From a virus: a DNA stretch of 61,332 nucleotides. The stretch spans positions 1 to 61,332 of IMG/VR virus record IMGVR_UViG_3300028883_000051. One strand, 5' to 3'. This document shows, piece by piece, positions 51,486-59,953 of the stretch. Positions within the stretch are counted from its first letter, which is position 1. Each line of letters opens with the position of its first letter. The notes beneath the pieces were generated by a model, which saw nothing but the letters and a program-made list of their open reading frames with translations, ran no database searches and had not been told where the DNA came from. Position numbers and translations under genes: made by a program.

Positions 51486-51505
51486 ACTTTTTTATATAAA
51501 AAAGT
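51486..51505. promoter_or_regulatory. Perfect 20-bp palindrome ACTTTTTTATATAAAAAAGT
   Basis: Just downstream of the primase-helicase promoter -10 box. Shares the ACTTTTTNATA half-site with the RHH-regulator operator at 11134-11179. Confidence 0.65.
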
Positions 51506-51518
51506 CTATTAAAAAGTA

Positions 51519-51547
51519 AGTATAACATAAGGCTGACGCTTTGTCAA
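51519..51547 (-). promoter_or_regulatory. Sigma70 promoter of the primase-helicase operon
   Basis: Minus strand: TTGACA (51542-51547), 17-bp spacer ending TTATGT, TATACT (51519-51524). Confidence 0.9.
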
Positions 51548-51561
51548 CCTTATGCCTTAAC

Positions 51562-51954
51562 TTAATCTTTATTTATGATATTATGCGCGATAAAATCAAC
51601 AGCACGTGTTGTATTCGGATGTGGCAACAGAAGTAAAGTAAAGGTAACAAGCTCAATGCCGACGATAAGAAAAATACTTACAATTACTTTTTCCGCTGGA
51701 AGTAGTTTTACACAGGCGGTGACAACGAGAATGATGTGGATAATCATTACTACTCCTGCGACCTGTCCGTCCGCTGCATGATACATGATAAACGTACTGA
51801 GGATCAATGCCGCAAATAATCCGGTACTAAAACTAGAAAACAACAGAGAAAACAGTATTGTAAACAGGAAGTACCCGATGACATTTGTCGCCCAATACCC
51901 TGTTTTATATCCGGTAACGATTTCCTGTAGTTCCTCAATCGATTTTTTTGACAC
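51562..51954 (-). CDS. Multi-pass membrane protein (GTG start)
   Basis: 130 residues from the GTG at 51954 (TTGGAG 8 bases upstream), reducing the overlap with the previous gene from 116 to 20 bases. Four hydrophobic segments ('ATNVIGYFLFTILFSLLF', 'TGLFAALILSTFIMYHA', 'VAGVVMIIHIILVVTA', 'VIVSIFLIVGIELVTFTLLLL'). Function unknown. Confidence 0.68.
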   Translation of the reverse strand: MSKKSIEELQEIVTGYKTGYWATNVIGYFLFTILFSLLFSSFSTGLFAALILSTFIMYHAADGQVAGVVMIIHIILVVTACVKLLPAEKVIVSIFLIVGIELVTFTLLLLPHPNTTRAVDFIAHNIINKD

Positions 51955-52657
51955 TTGTATCACTCCAATACTCTGTGTATGCTTTATAATGGTTGTGGCG
52001 TTCTCCTTTTCTCCATAGGAAAACGCTGTATTCGGTTGGATAACTTCCACCTTTCCCTGTTTCCGTATAAAAGTTTATACGGTTTGCCAGATTAATCACG
52101 GCATACGGGCTTTGTTTTTCCTGTGAAAAAAACTTTCTATAGCGGTCTATGCCGTGACTGAAACGGCTATCGAGTAGTAAGACCATTGTGCCTTTATCAG
52201 CCAGAAGATGCCTGAAAGCATATTGTACTATTTCAGCGGTACTAGGATTACCATTCCGTTTACGCTGATAGGGCGGGTTTCCCATAACAAACGTGTACTG
52301 GTCATACGGCTTTAAACGAACATCCATGATATTTTGTTTATATATCTTATCATATAGATCATGGTAATTAGGCATTTGCATATACCTGCCCATGTTGTAT
52401 TCAATGCCGTGTATGTACCGTTTTTGCTTTATCTTAGAAATAGGTACAGCCCAATGACCTGTGCCTACTCCCAAGTCTAAAGTACGGCATAAGCCAGTAC
52501 AAAGATGTGTACACCTATAATCTTTATTTGTTTGTAAGCGCCAGAACAACCAGTTCAAAAACGGCAATGGTGTAGGGTAGAAATTATCTTTATCTGGTTG
52601 TCCGTCAACATTATTAAGGTCTACCATTGTACGGCCTAATACCTTTTTATCGGTCAT
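51935..52657 (-). CDS. Adenine-specific DNA methyltransferase-like protein (NPPY)
   Basis: 240 residues. 'RTLDLGVGTGHWAVPI' is SAM motif I, 'YIHGIEYNMGRYM' the acidic strand, 'FVMGNPPYQRKRNG' the catalytic NPPY motif IV. Gamma-type order, no obvious target-recognition domain. With the C5 enzyme (11400) and the D12-like enzyme (48092) it gives the phage three potential DNA methyltransferases. Confidence 0.87.
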   Translation of the reverse strand: MTDKKVLGRTMVDLNNVDGQPDKDNFYPTPLPFLNWLFWRLQTNKDYRCTHLCTGLCRTLDLGVGTGHWAVPISKIKQKRYIHGIEYNMGRYMQMPNYHDLYDKIYKQNIMDVRLKPYDQYTFVMGNPPYQRKRNGNPSTAEIVQYAFRHLLADKGTMVLLLDSRFSHGIDRYRKFFSQEKQSPYAVINLANRINFYTETGKGGSYPTEYSVFLWRKGERHNHYKAYTEYWSDTSVKKID

Positions 52658-53024
52658 GCAAAGACTTCTTCATAATTGCCAGCATACTTTCGTGACTGGT
52701 GAATTTGTACCATCCGTTGATATTATCAAACATACAATATTCTAGCTTATAACCGTGATCCGTCGGCAATACATCGATTTGAAACTTCCAACCATCAATC
52801 AACAAGGTATAAATAACTACCTCATGATTTACCTGCTTCTCAATAATGTAAATAGTTCCTTCTTTAAAACGTGACGGTTGAGTCGTCAAAGCATTTACAA
52901 TCGTATAATCCTCTAGGTTAAAACGCTTTTGGAATTTTTCTACTACAAATTCAGGTGACTTAAAATAAACCTTATCAGGGCGCTGCCTCTTTGTCATACG
53001 GTTATACAGCAATTCGAGATTCAT
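52647..53024 (-). CDS. Hypothetical protein
   Basis: 125 residues, beta-rich middle ('GTIYIIEKQVNHEVVIYTLLI'). Overlaps the methyltransferase start by 11 bases. AAAGGATAA ribosome site. Not recognised. Confidence 0.7.
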   Translation of the reverse strand: MNLELLYNRMTKRQRPDKVYFKSPEFVVEKFQKRFNLEDYTIVNALTTQPSRFKEGTIYIIEKQVNHEVVIYTLLIDGWKFQIDVLPTDHGYKLEYCMFDNINGWYKFTSHESMLAIMKKSLHDR

Positions 53025-53035
53025 CAGTTATCCTT

Positions 53036-54823
53036 TCAGATTGAACAAACACTATATCCACACGAGTAACATTTTTTACAACCATCTTCAAAGATTAAGC
53101 CATTACCACAAATAGGACATGCTTCCTTCTTTTCTAATACCTGTTCGTTACGGCTCTTATCACGATATACCGTAGCTCCTTTCACCTGCTTTGACCATAG
53201 CTCAAAATAAACTTTACTGACATCCTGAATAGTTGCTTCAGCGGGTAAGTTAATCGTCTTGGATACGGCGCTGTCAATATAATACGCTACCGTAGCCAGC
53301 ATAGCAATATGATCATCTACAGAAATATCATCCATAGCAGATACCATAGCTTTTTTACGGCCTTCTGTAGGATACTCATTTACAAAATCTACGATTTCAG
53401 GTGTGATCGTATACGTACCGATACGGCTGTTTCGCTGATACGAATACATAAAGTGCGGCTCAATACCTGTAGATACGTTATACATAGTTCCTACCGTACC
53501 CGTTGGCGCAATAGATAGAACAGTAGCATTACGTAAGCCGAATTGCTTAATCATAGCAATAGTAGATGAATCAAGTTTATCCATAAAAGCGCCGTCAAGA
53601 TGTAGCTCGCTGTAATTGGGAAACGTACCATATTCCTGTGCAAGTCTTGCACTTTCCATATATGCGATATTCATGATGTTATCAAACAACGTGGCAGTAA
53701 ATACGACGGCTTCAGGACTACCGTATACGAGTGCATTTTTAATCAGTAAATCATGTAAACCGAGTACGCCTAAGCCAATACGCCTATCTTTCTTTTGCCG
53801 ATCATCTACTTCTGGTAATACGGAATCTGCTCTATCAATAATAGCGTCTAAGAAACGGACACCTTCTCTTACCGTTGTTTCCAGCAATTCCCAATTTACA
53901 CCTTCATAACTATCATACATTTCTGATAGGTTAATATGCCCTAAATTGCAGACACCATAAGCAGGAAGCGGTTGTTCACCACAAGGATTAGTCGAAAGCA
54001 AGTGGCCTTTATACCACACAGGGTTGTAATAATTTGCTGTATCCCAAAACAGAACGCCCGGTTCTCCACTTTCCCATGCCGATGTAACGATAATTTTCCA
54101 TAAATCACGTGCTTTTACCGTCTTATAATCAATAACGGGAAAGCCTTTACGTTTCCATATATCAAGATCACCATTCCACTCTGTATCATAAAGATAATGT
54201 GACGTATCAGGAAAACTTAGCGTCCAATCATGGTTATATTTTACGGCTTCCATAAAAGCATCGGTTATAAGTACGGAAAGATTAGCGTTTGTAAAGACGC
54301 TGTTATTCTTTTTCACGGTGATAAATTCAATAATATCAGGATGCCATATACCCATTGTAAGCATAAGAGCGCCCCGTCGTGTACCGCCCTGCATTATAAG
54401 ACCTGTAACGTTACTGTACAACTCCGCCCATGATACCGCGCCGCTGGACTTACCGACAACCTTTTTAATTTCAGCGTCTTTAGGACGTAAAATAGATATG
54501 TTAATACCGACACCGCCGCCATGAGCCATAATCTCTGTCTGGTCGGCTAAGGCTTTCATGATACCTTTTCTGCTATCTTCTTTAATAGGTATAACAAAAC
54601 AATTATACGGTGTATTAGATTTAGTTCCTTCTGTTACCTGTGCTGTTCGCCATATTCGCCCGGCGGGTACAAATAACTTTTCTTCCAATAACCACATAAT
54701 TGTATCCCATGCTTCATTATCTCGTGGATATACATAATCAGCTATTTGCATCATAGCTTCTTTAACTGTATGCCCGTTTGCATAACGATCTTCAAATATC
54801 TCTTTTCCTACGGTATTAAACAT
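53036..54823 (-). CDS. nrdJ: Class II (adenosylcobalamin-dependent) ribonucleotide reductase
   Basis: 595 residues. 'TPYNCFVIPI' has the first active-site Cys; 'NPCGEQPLPAYGVCNLGHINL' (near residue 283) has the radical Cys and Glu; 'GLGVLGLHDLL' and 'SIAPTGTVGTMYNVSTGIEP' are class II features. 'NLPAEATIQDV' and 'ATVYRDKSRNEQVL' precede a C-terminal 'CPICG...CKKCYSCGYSVC' redox and zinc tail. No ATP-cone and no separate small subunit, as for class II. Makes dNTPs with B12 in aerobic or anaerobic hosts. Strong ribosome site AAAGGAGC. Confidence 0.94.
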   Translation of the reverse strand: MFNTVGKEIFEDRYANGHTVKEAMMQIADYVYPRDNEAWDTIMWLLEEKLFVPAGRIWRTAQVTEGTKSNTPYNCFVIPIKEDSRKGIMKALADQTEIMAHGGGVGINISILRPKDAEIKKVVGKSSGAVSWAELYSNVTGLIMQGGTRRGALMLTMGIWHPDIIEFITVKKNNSVFTNANLSVLITDAFMEAVKYNHDWTLSFPDTSHYLYDTEWNGDLDIWKRKGFPVIDYKTVKARDLWKIIVTSAWESGEPGVLFWDTANYYNPVWYKGHLLSTNPCGEQPLPAYGVCNLGHINLSEMYDSYEGVNWELLETTVREGVRFLDAIIDRADSVLPEVDDRQKKDRRIGLGVLGLHDLLIKNALVYGSPEAVVFTATLFDNIMNIAYMESARLAQEYGTFPNYSELHLDGAFMDKLDSSTIAMIKQFGLRNATVLSIAPTGTVGTMYNVSTGIEPHFMYSYQRNSRIGTYTITPEIVDFVNEYPTEGRKKAMVSAMDDISVDDHIAMLATVAYYIDSAVSKTINLPAEATIQDVSKVYFELWSKQVKGATVYRDKSRNEQVLEKKEACPICGNGLIFEDGCKKCYSCGYSVCSI

Positions 54824-54844
54824 ATAAGCTCCTTTATGATAGAT

Positions 54845-54881
54845 AAAAAGAGACAGGGAAAATTTGATAAATTCCCTGTCT
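54845..54881 (-). terminator. Terminator 22-28 bases before nrdJ
   Basis: Minus strand: AGACAGGGAA (from 54881) pairs with TTCCCTGTCT (to 54851) and CTTTTTATC follows. Standing between promoter and gene, it must be bypassed for nrdJ expression. Confidence 0.85.
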
Positions 54882-55070
54882 AATTGTACTGTATTAAAAA
54901 AATTACAGGTGGAAAAACTTTAGTGAGGACAAAAGAGATAAACCAATATTCTTACTCTATTTAAGGGTAGGTAAGGTTTATCTGAGTTCCTTACTGATTT
55001 TATATATTTAAGTGACAAAATAACAAAACAAGGCTAATCCAATATTAGGTAACGTTTTGTAGAGTTCACT
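54845..55070 (-). ncRNA. Structured leader or small RNA between Ro60 and nrdJ
   Basis: About 225 nt from a perfect promoter (55077-55105) to an intrinsic terminator (54851-54881). Long imperfect stem: AGTGA (55066-55070) with TCACT (55011-55015), ACAAAAC (55054-55060) with GTTTTGT (55023-55029), CTAAT (55044-55048) with ATTAG (55034-55038). Downstream, AGATAAACC (54975-54983) can pair with GGTTTATCT (54936-54944), or its CCTTAC part can pair with GTAAGG just upstream. Alternative pairings plus a terminator suggest a riboswitch for nrdJ; closeness to Ro60 also allows a Y-RNA-like partner. Sequences are given for the minus-strand RNA. Confidence 0.6.
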
Positions 55071-55076
55071 GTAAAT

Positions 55077-55105
55077 AGGATACCACAAAAAAAGTTACTT
55101 GTCAA
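55077..55105 (-). promoter_or_regulatory. Sigma70 promoter of the nrdJ leader
   Basis: Minus strand: TTGACA (55100-55105), 17-bp spacer, TATCCT (55077-55082). Confidence 0.85.
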
Positions 55106-55115
55106 CATCCCTGTA

Positions 55116-55133
55116 TTAGAAATTCAATAGAAT
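55116..55133. promoter_or_regulatory. TTAGAAA-N4-ATAGAAT motif
   Basis: 11-bp period; exactly 10 bp upstream of the -35 box, the same geometry as 43854-43871. Confidence 0.4.
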
Positions 55134-56684
55134 TGTTTCCAGTACAACCGGATCGTCAATGCCGGGCAAAACAAATACTGCCGGATCACGTATATCCGCT
55201 AGATTATATTCATTCGGGGCCATAGCCATGATAATCAGTTTAGCGTCAGGATTGATCATCTGACGATACGTATCAAATAACTGCATAACATGGTGTCCGG
55301 TATTGACTTCACTATCGGTAAACACAACAAAAGCATCGTAATACGTATTATATTCTATTGCTTTTTCAAACAGTAAACCCGGATTAGTTGCCCCGTGTAA
55401 CTGATTCTGTAAATACGTAGCAAAGTTATAATAGGAAAAATTATATACATCTTCTTCTACAGGCATAAGATAATGGGAAAACATATAAGCCGTTGTTTTC
55501 TCTTTTTCAAGCAATAACTTTCCGATAAAGGCTTCCATCTCATAACAGGTAAGTGGGCCATTATTCCATCCCATAGATGCGCTAATATCAAAGCCTACGC
55601 ATAGCCGCTTTCCTGTTGGCTTATAATGCTGCTGGCTTATACCGACAGCTTCATTTAATGCCCTGACAATTTTAGGATACACGTGCCATGTACTATGCCT
55701 GCCTTTTGCACTCTTATATACCATAAGTGCTTTAAAGATATGATAAGGGTGCATGTGTACATTTTTAATTCTTTTGGTATTCGTAATATGATCAATCATT
55801 ATTTCTAGAAAATCTTTATTCTCAAAACAGCCTACACGTGACATTGTAGATAAATTACGGATAAGAGCACCATAAGGCATACTGTGCGCAAGCGTCATCC
55901 ATACACGCGGATACTTCTTCTGTTCCGGTGTAAGCATATCGTGCGTAACGGTAAAATCAAATACATTATACAGAGTATCAATTAAATCTATAAGTTCTGC
56001 TTCTGTTAGACTTGCATCTTTAAGTGCAAAGATATGTTCAAGTAAATCATTATTGCCTGTATCGGTGTACATATGATACCGTACAATATCTTGGTGTTCA
56101 TCTTTAAGTTTTGGATGATATGTTGTAAACACAAGTTTATGGCTTACATCATTTCGTTCCGGGTATTTTACCATTTGATATGTAAGCTGCGCTGTAGAAC
56201 GAGTATTGTACCAATCTGCTACGGCACGTTTTACTGCCTGTCCTGTGCCTCTTATTTGCTTAAGATAAAAAATAAACATTAAGAAATGTGACGCAGTACG
56301 AATTTCCGGAATATAAGCAATAGCTTCTTTCCGAATATCAGGAATAGAACTATTACATGCTACGGCAAGAGCAAACAGCGTATAGTCCGGCTTAATAAAA
56401 ATACTATGTTTATAGGCGTTCTTAATCATAAACAGAAACAAAGATGCTTGTTCCTTATGATTAAGACCACCTTCTGTTAGGCGTATAAATCGTGAAGCCT
56501 GCCGGGCTTCTAGGCTATAATACGTAGATACAGCACCTAGTACCAGATATTTCTTGAACGTCAGCAATTCGCTCTCTGGAAATACATAGGCACCTTCTGC
56601 GTTCAGTACCATATTTTCTTTGTAGGGTTGGTATACTGAATCGTCATTACTATAACGCTTGCGGACAATATCTTTAAACATCAT
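55116..56684 (-). CDS. rsr: Ro60-like RNA-binding protein (TROVE plus VWA domains)
   Basis: 522 residues; two adjacent ATGs (56684, 56681) follow GAAAGGAAC. Residues ~30-350 form HEAT-like helical repeats with Ro60 hallmarks: 'SLFLFMIKNAYKH', 'RGTGQAVKRAV', 'RNDVSHKLVFTTYHPK', 'YGALIRNLSTMSRVG'. The C-terminal VWA domain has the MIDAS start 'GFDISASMG' (366-370). Ro60 proteins bind Y RNAs and misfolded RNAs and can guide nucleases. A phage copy is uncommon. It is the first gene of its own promoter unit, upstream of the nrdJ leader. Confidence 0.9.
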   Translation of the reverse strand: MMFKDIVRKRYSNDDSVYQPYKENMVLNAEGAYVFPESELLTFKKYLVLGAVSTYYSLEARQASRFIRLTEGGLNHKEQASLFLFMIKNAYKHSIFIKPDYTLFALAVACNSSIPDIRKEAIAYIPEIRTASHFLMFIFYLKQIRGTGQAVKRAVADWYNTRSTAQLTYQMVKYPERNDVSHKLVFTTYHPKLKDEHQDIVRYHMYTDTGNNDLLEHIFALKDASLTEAELIDLIDTLYNVFDFTVTHDMLTPEQKKYPRVWMTLAHSMPYGALIRNLSTMSRVGCFENKDFLEIMIDHITNTKRIKNVHMHPYHIFKALMVYKSAKGRHSTWHVYPKIVRALNEAVGISQQHYKPTGKRLCVGFDISASMGWNNGPLTCYEMEAFIGKLLLEKEKTTAYMFSHYLMPVEEDVYNFSYYNFATYLQNQLHGATNPGLLFEKAIEYNTYYDAFVVFTDSEVNTGHHVMQLFDTYRQMINPDAKLIIMAMAPNEYNLADIRDPAVFVLPGIDDPVVLETILLNF

Positions 56685-56716
56685 ATGTTCCTTTCGTCAC
56701 ACTATAGAGTAAATAA

Positions 56717-56745
56717 AATATAACATAATACATAACTTTTGTCAA
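56717..56745 (-). promoter_or_regulatory. Sigma70 promoter of the Ro60 gene
   Basis: Minus strand: TTGACA (56740-56745), 17-bp spacer ending TTATGT, TATATT (56717-56722). Confidence 0.88.
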
Positions 56746-57308
56746 TCAGATCGTATATTAATCAGCGGGGCTGCGACTACTACATCATTTGATACATGAT
56801 ATTTTCTGTTAAAAATTGCTTGGTGTTTTCTGTAATAAGCACCATGCCCGTACTCTATTTGTAAACTACCCCTATCATTTACATAAAAATGATCGTCAAA
56901 GGTATCATTATGTTCATGTATTTGTGGGCCGATATAGATTTGATTTGTTACTAATTTTTCTGTATCTACGTCAAAGCCTTCTGGAAAGTAACCTTTCACA
57001 TAATGTAATACAATGTGTTTTTTATAAAAGATATAACGATCCGGTTCATTATCCCAAAATCTTTTACTGTACCAGTGAATACATGCCATCCTATGTAAAT
57101 ATACCATATACGTACTGATATATTTTAAATTAGGTAAAATATGGAAACCAGATTTACAAAGAATAAGTTCCCCATTATAGTTATAACGTTTACCTTCTTC
57201 TACTGGCACATTAAGTAAATCATAAGAAAATCGTGGAAAATCATTTATATTTGGTTTAAAAAAAAGTTTAAACCCGGTATACCACGCATCAGGATTTGTT
57301 TTATACAT
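56742..57308 (-). CDS. DUF7666-like protein, paralogue family C member 1
   Basis: 188 residues. N-terminal pattern 'WYTGFKLFFKPNINDFPRFSYDL' then 'GELILCKSGFHILPNLKYISTYM' matches the K-hF......C..GFH.....-l..Y plan of DUF7666-type phage and bacterial proteins. Rest of the protein unique. One of four tandem paralogues (56742-58975). Function unknown. Confidence 0.72.
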   Translation of the reverse strand: MYKTNPDAWYTGFKLFFKPNINDFPRFSYDLLNVPVEEGKRYNYNGELILCKSGFHILPNLKYISTYMVYLHRMACIHWYSKRFWDNEPDRYIFYKKHIVLHYVKGYFPEGFDVDTEKLVTNQIYIGPQIHEHNDTFDDHFYVNDRGSLQIEYGHGAYYRKHQAIFNRKYHVSNDVVVAAPLINIRSD

Positions 57309-57314
57309 ATCAAT

Positions 57315-57860
57315 TTACCCTTTCTTTGGATCACAATAGACGGTAGTCCATAGCATCTTTTCTGCGGCATTACTCACAATAGCTTTTTCTTCTTTTGTCC
57401 ATTGTAAATAATCTAACATATCTCTATCGGTAATTATACTTATATCAAGACGGGCCATAAGCCTGCGTCTAAACCGATCACCGATAAAATCCCATAATGA
57501 TGTAAGTTCTATCTTGTCGTATACAAACAGATAATCGGTAGCAAATATTTCCGGGTAATGGCTATTATAAGATAAGTTATTCCACGCTATACCACCTACA
57601 AGATACAATTGTACGTTACCTTTATGTAGGTTATACAAGGCATATTGTGTATGCTCCCGGCGTGTATCCTGTGAAAACATAATATATGCTAAATTTGCAA
57701 GCGTATCTCTTGGATTTGTATACAGATGAAAACCGCACGTACCAAAACGTACTTGTTGTAAGTGTATATACGTCGTTTCCAGTGTCACAGGCGTATCACG
57801 CATATCAAAGTTAAAATGATTATTGTAAAACCACTTGTACCCATACCATAGCTTTGCCAT
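57315..57860 (-). CDS. DUF7666-like protein, paralogue family C member 2
   Basis: 181 residues: 'WYGYKWFYNNHFNFDMRDTPVTL' then 'RFGTCGFHLYTNPRDTLANLAY'. AAAGGATATAAG precedes the ATG. Same N-terminal module as its neighbours with a different C-terminal half. Confidence 0.72.
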   Translation of the reverse strand: MAKLWYGYKWFYNNHFNFDMRDTPVTLETTYIHLQQVRFGTCGFHLYTNPRDTLANLAYIMFSQDTRREHTQYALYNLHKGNVQLYLVGGIAWNNLSYNSHYPEIFATDYLFVYDKIELTSLWDFIGDRFRRRLMARLDISIITDRDMLDYLQWTKEEKAIVSNAAEKMLWTTVYCDPKKG

Positions 57861-57861
57861 C

Positions 57862-58479
57862 TTATATCCTTTTGTCTGTTAAATCAATCAGCGGGTAGTA
57901 TTCTTTATCACGATAAATATCAAGCATACCTTTCATTTCCGGACGTGTCCACATATACGGCTTATATGAAAAATAAGGCGTACATTTAAACGTAAAATCC
58001 TTTGCCGTCGTACCGGGCATATAAGGGTTTTTGTACCCCTGTGCAATACTATGTATAAACGTATGGTTATCTACAATCGGTTCGTGTACCCACAATAGAT
58101 TTGATACAACTATTTTTCCACTGGAGTCATAACCCACATGCTCATATAATCCTGTATAATTTACAAAAACTTTATATACGGTTAATCTATCAAGAAACTT
58201 AAAAGAAGAATACTTATTACGATGACTACTAGGGTAGAAATGACCACTGTGGTATAAATACCGTATAGCATATTTAATATCTTCCAAAGCAGTATAGATA
58301 TGAAATCCAGTATTACATAAACGTGGTCTGATATTAAGAAAATACGCTGTTTGCCGTCTTACGGGTACATATTTAAGATCATAATTAAAATAACTAGTAC
58401 CATCTTCATTGGTAAAAAATAACTTATAACCAAAAGAACAACTTGTACTAAAACCACCTAATATCTGTTTGTATTCCAT
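57862..58479 (-). CDS. DUF7666-like protein, paralogue family C member 3
   Basis: 205 residues from the ATG at 58479 (GGGAGATTAAA upstream; the frame extends to 58503). 'SFGYKLFFTNEDGTSYFNYDL', 'KYVPVRRQTAYFL', 'RLCNTGFHIYTALEDIKYAI' is the clearest copy of the shared module. Confidence 0.72.
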   Translation of the reverse strand: MEYKQILGGFSTSCSFGYKLFFTNEDGTSYFNYDLKYVPVRRQTAYFLNIRPRLCNTGFHIYTALEDIKYAIRYLYHSGHFYPSSHRNKYSSFKFLDRLTVYKVFVNYTGLYEHVGYDSSGKIVVSNLLWVHEPIVDNHTFIHSIAQGYKNPYMPGTTAKDFTFKCTPYFSYKPYMWTRPEMKGMLDIYRDKEYYPLIDLTDKRI

Positions 58480-58489
58480 TTTAATCTCC

Positions 58490-58975
58490 CTAAAGATTAA
58501 CAAACTCTACTGAACGTGTATTAAGATAATACTCCCATGCCGCTTTATTTTTATCCGTCCACATGTAATCGCTATAATGCTTAAGTAGTTGTTCATAAGA
58601 GTGTAGTCTACAAACATCTATAAGAAGTGCATCCGGTAATCTATCAACAACAAAGAGTTTATTTGTTACCGCTTTACTACGATAAGATGAATAAATCTTA
58701 TGTTGCAGATTACAGATAATATCCTTTCCCGTAGCAATTACCCGATATAAATTTACCGTTTTATTTGGGTCATACTTTTGAAACATCTCATATAACACCA
58801 TAGAATATATACTTAAATCTGAAATATTTTCATAAAAATGTAAACCCTGTTTACATAAAACAGGATACTTATCCAGAATATAACCTGTTCTTTCTTTTAC
58901 AAGCACGTGTTCAAGATTAAATGAAAAATGCGCAGGCGTACCCATAAACACTTTATAACCAAATACACTATCCAT
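58490..58975 (-). CDS. DUF7666-like protein, paralogue family C member 4
   Basis: 161 residues: 'VFGYKVFMGTPAHFSFNLEHV' and 'VLCKQGLHFYENISDLSIYSM'; GLH replaces GFH. ATG overlaps the previous stop (TAATG) so it is coupled to the 157-residue gene upstream. Confidence 0.72.
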   Translation of the reverse strand: MDSVFGYKVFMGTPAHFSFNLEHVLVKERTGYILDKYPVLCKQGLHFYENISDLSIYSMVLYEMFQKYDPNKTVNLYRVIATGKDIICNLQHKIYSSYRSKAVTNKLFVVDRLPDALLIDVCRLHSYEQLLKHYSDYMWTDKNKAAWEYYLNTRSVEFVNL

Positions 58976-59448
58976 TATAGTTCCTCATGATAGAACGCAA
59001 GCGTATCGTTTAAGTTATCAACATCTTCTTCTGTAAAAAAGCACGTTATCCACTTCATAAGGATATTTTCCCAAAAGCCCGTCGAATTTCCCTCACAAAT
59101 GGTCACACTAATAAACCTACTCCATTCATTCTGCGATATAAACTGATTAGGGTATCCTATTTCATAAGCGGCATAGGCGATTGTTTCTATGATAAGCATA
59201 TACAATACATATTCCTTTTCATATTTGCTTTCATAAATTTTATTCTTACGCCACTTAGTAATTGCGGTATAGAGCATAGTATGCGCTAAACCCTTCTGTG
59301 TAAATTCCTTGCTGTATTTATTCCTTGTACCATAGGTAAGTGTAGCAACCGTAATATCGATTATATCGGGCGTAGAAAAACGTGACCATTCAGGCTCAAA
59401 AAACGCAAACAATTCCTTATATACAAGATCAATCAGTTTGTTATTCAT
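58975..59448 (-). CDS. Hypothetical helical protein, paralogue family D
   Basis: 157 residues, helical. Its C-terminal third ('NEWSRFISVTI...ILMKWITCFFTEEDVDNLND') resembles that of the next upstream gene ('DEWERAITSI...ILGIWLDYGVSDVDAVLLNN'), suggesting an old duplication. Function unknown. Confidence 0.7.
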   Translation of the reverse strand: MNNKLIDLVYKELFAFFEPEWSRFSTPDIIDITVATLTYGTRNKYSKEFTQKGLAHTMLYTAITKWRKNKIYESKYEKEYVLYMLIIETIAYAAYEIGYPNQFISQNEWSRFISVTICEGNSTGFWENILMKWITCFFTEEDVDNLNDTLAFYHEEL

Positions 59449-59953
59449 TATCTTCTTCTTTCTGTAAACTCTGAATATGATGATACATGATATTATTTAA
59501 AAGAACAGCATCTACATCGGATACGCCGTAATCAAGCCATATACCAAGAATATCTTTTACAAGCGGTGACGTAATTTGCTGCCGAATACTTGTAATAGCT
59601 CTTTCCCATTCATCGGATGCAAAACTACCATCCATAAGATAGTAATGATTAAAGTACATACACGTAATTATAGCGTGTAGTAGATTTACCTTAAAATAAT
59701 AAACAATATCCGTATATAAATATTGTTCCGGGGCATCATATTCTTTAATGAAATCGTCAATAGGTACACTATGTAAGATATATGGAAGTAGTATACGGGA
59801 AAAATTATCTTTAACAGGCGTACTTAAAAGACGTTCTATTCTATATTGTAATTCTTTTACAGTTAAATTCGGATAATGATGTTTTTTATAAATATCTAAA
59901 ACATGTTCTTTTACTTTTAGATACATATCCGAATATTTATTTCGATCTTCCAT
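59441..59953 (-). CDS. Hypothetical helical protein, paralogue family D
   Basis: 170 residues from the ATG at 59953 (GGGAG upstream; a GTG start at 59968 lies inside that site). Helical; resembles the 58975-59448 product at its C-terminus. ATG overlaps the stop of a 23-codon gene (TAATG). Confidence 0.7.
   Translation of the reverse strand: MEDRNKYSDMYLKVKEHVLDIYKKHHYPNLTVKELQYRIERLLSTPVKDNFSRILLPYILHSVPIDDFIKEYDAPEQYLYTDIVYYFKVNLLHAIITCMYFNHYYLMDGSFASDEWERAITSIRQQITSPLVKDILGIWLDYGVSDVDAVLLNNIMYHHIQSLQKEEDNE

Noticed and set aside
54845-55070. Cobalamin riboswitch before the B12-dependent reductase
   Set aside because: No recognisable B12 box or the conserved core was found by eye, so only a generic structured leader is claimed.
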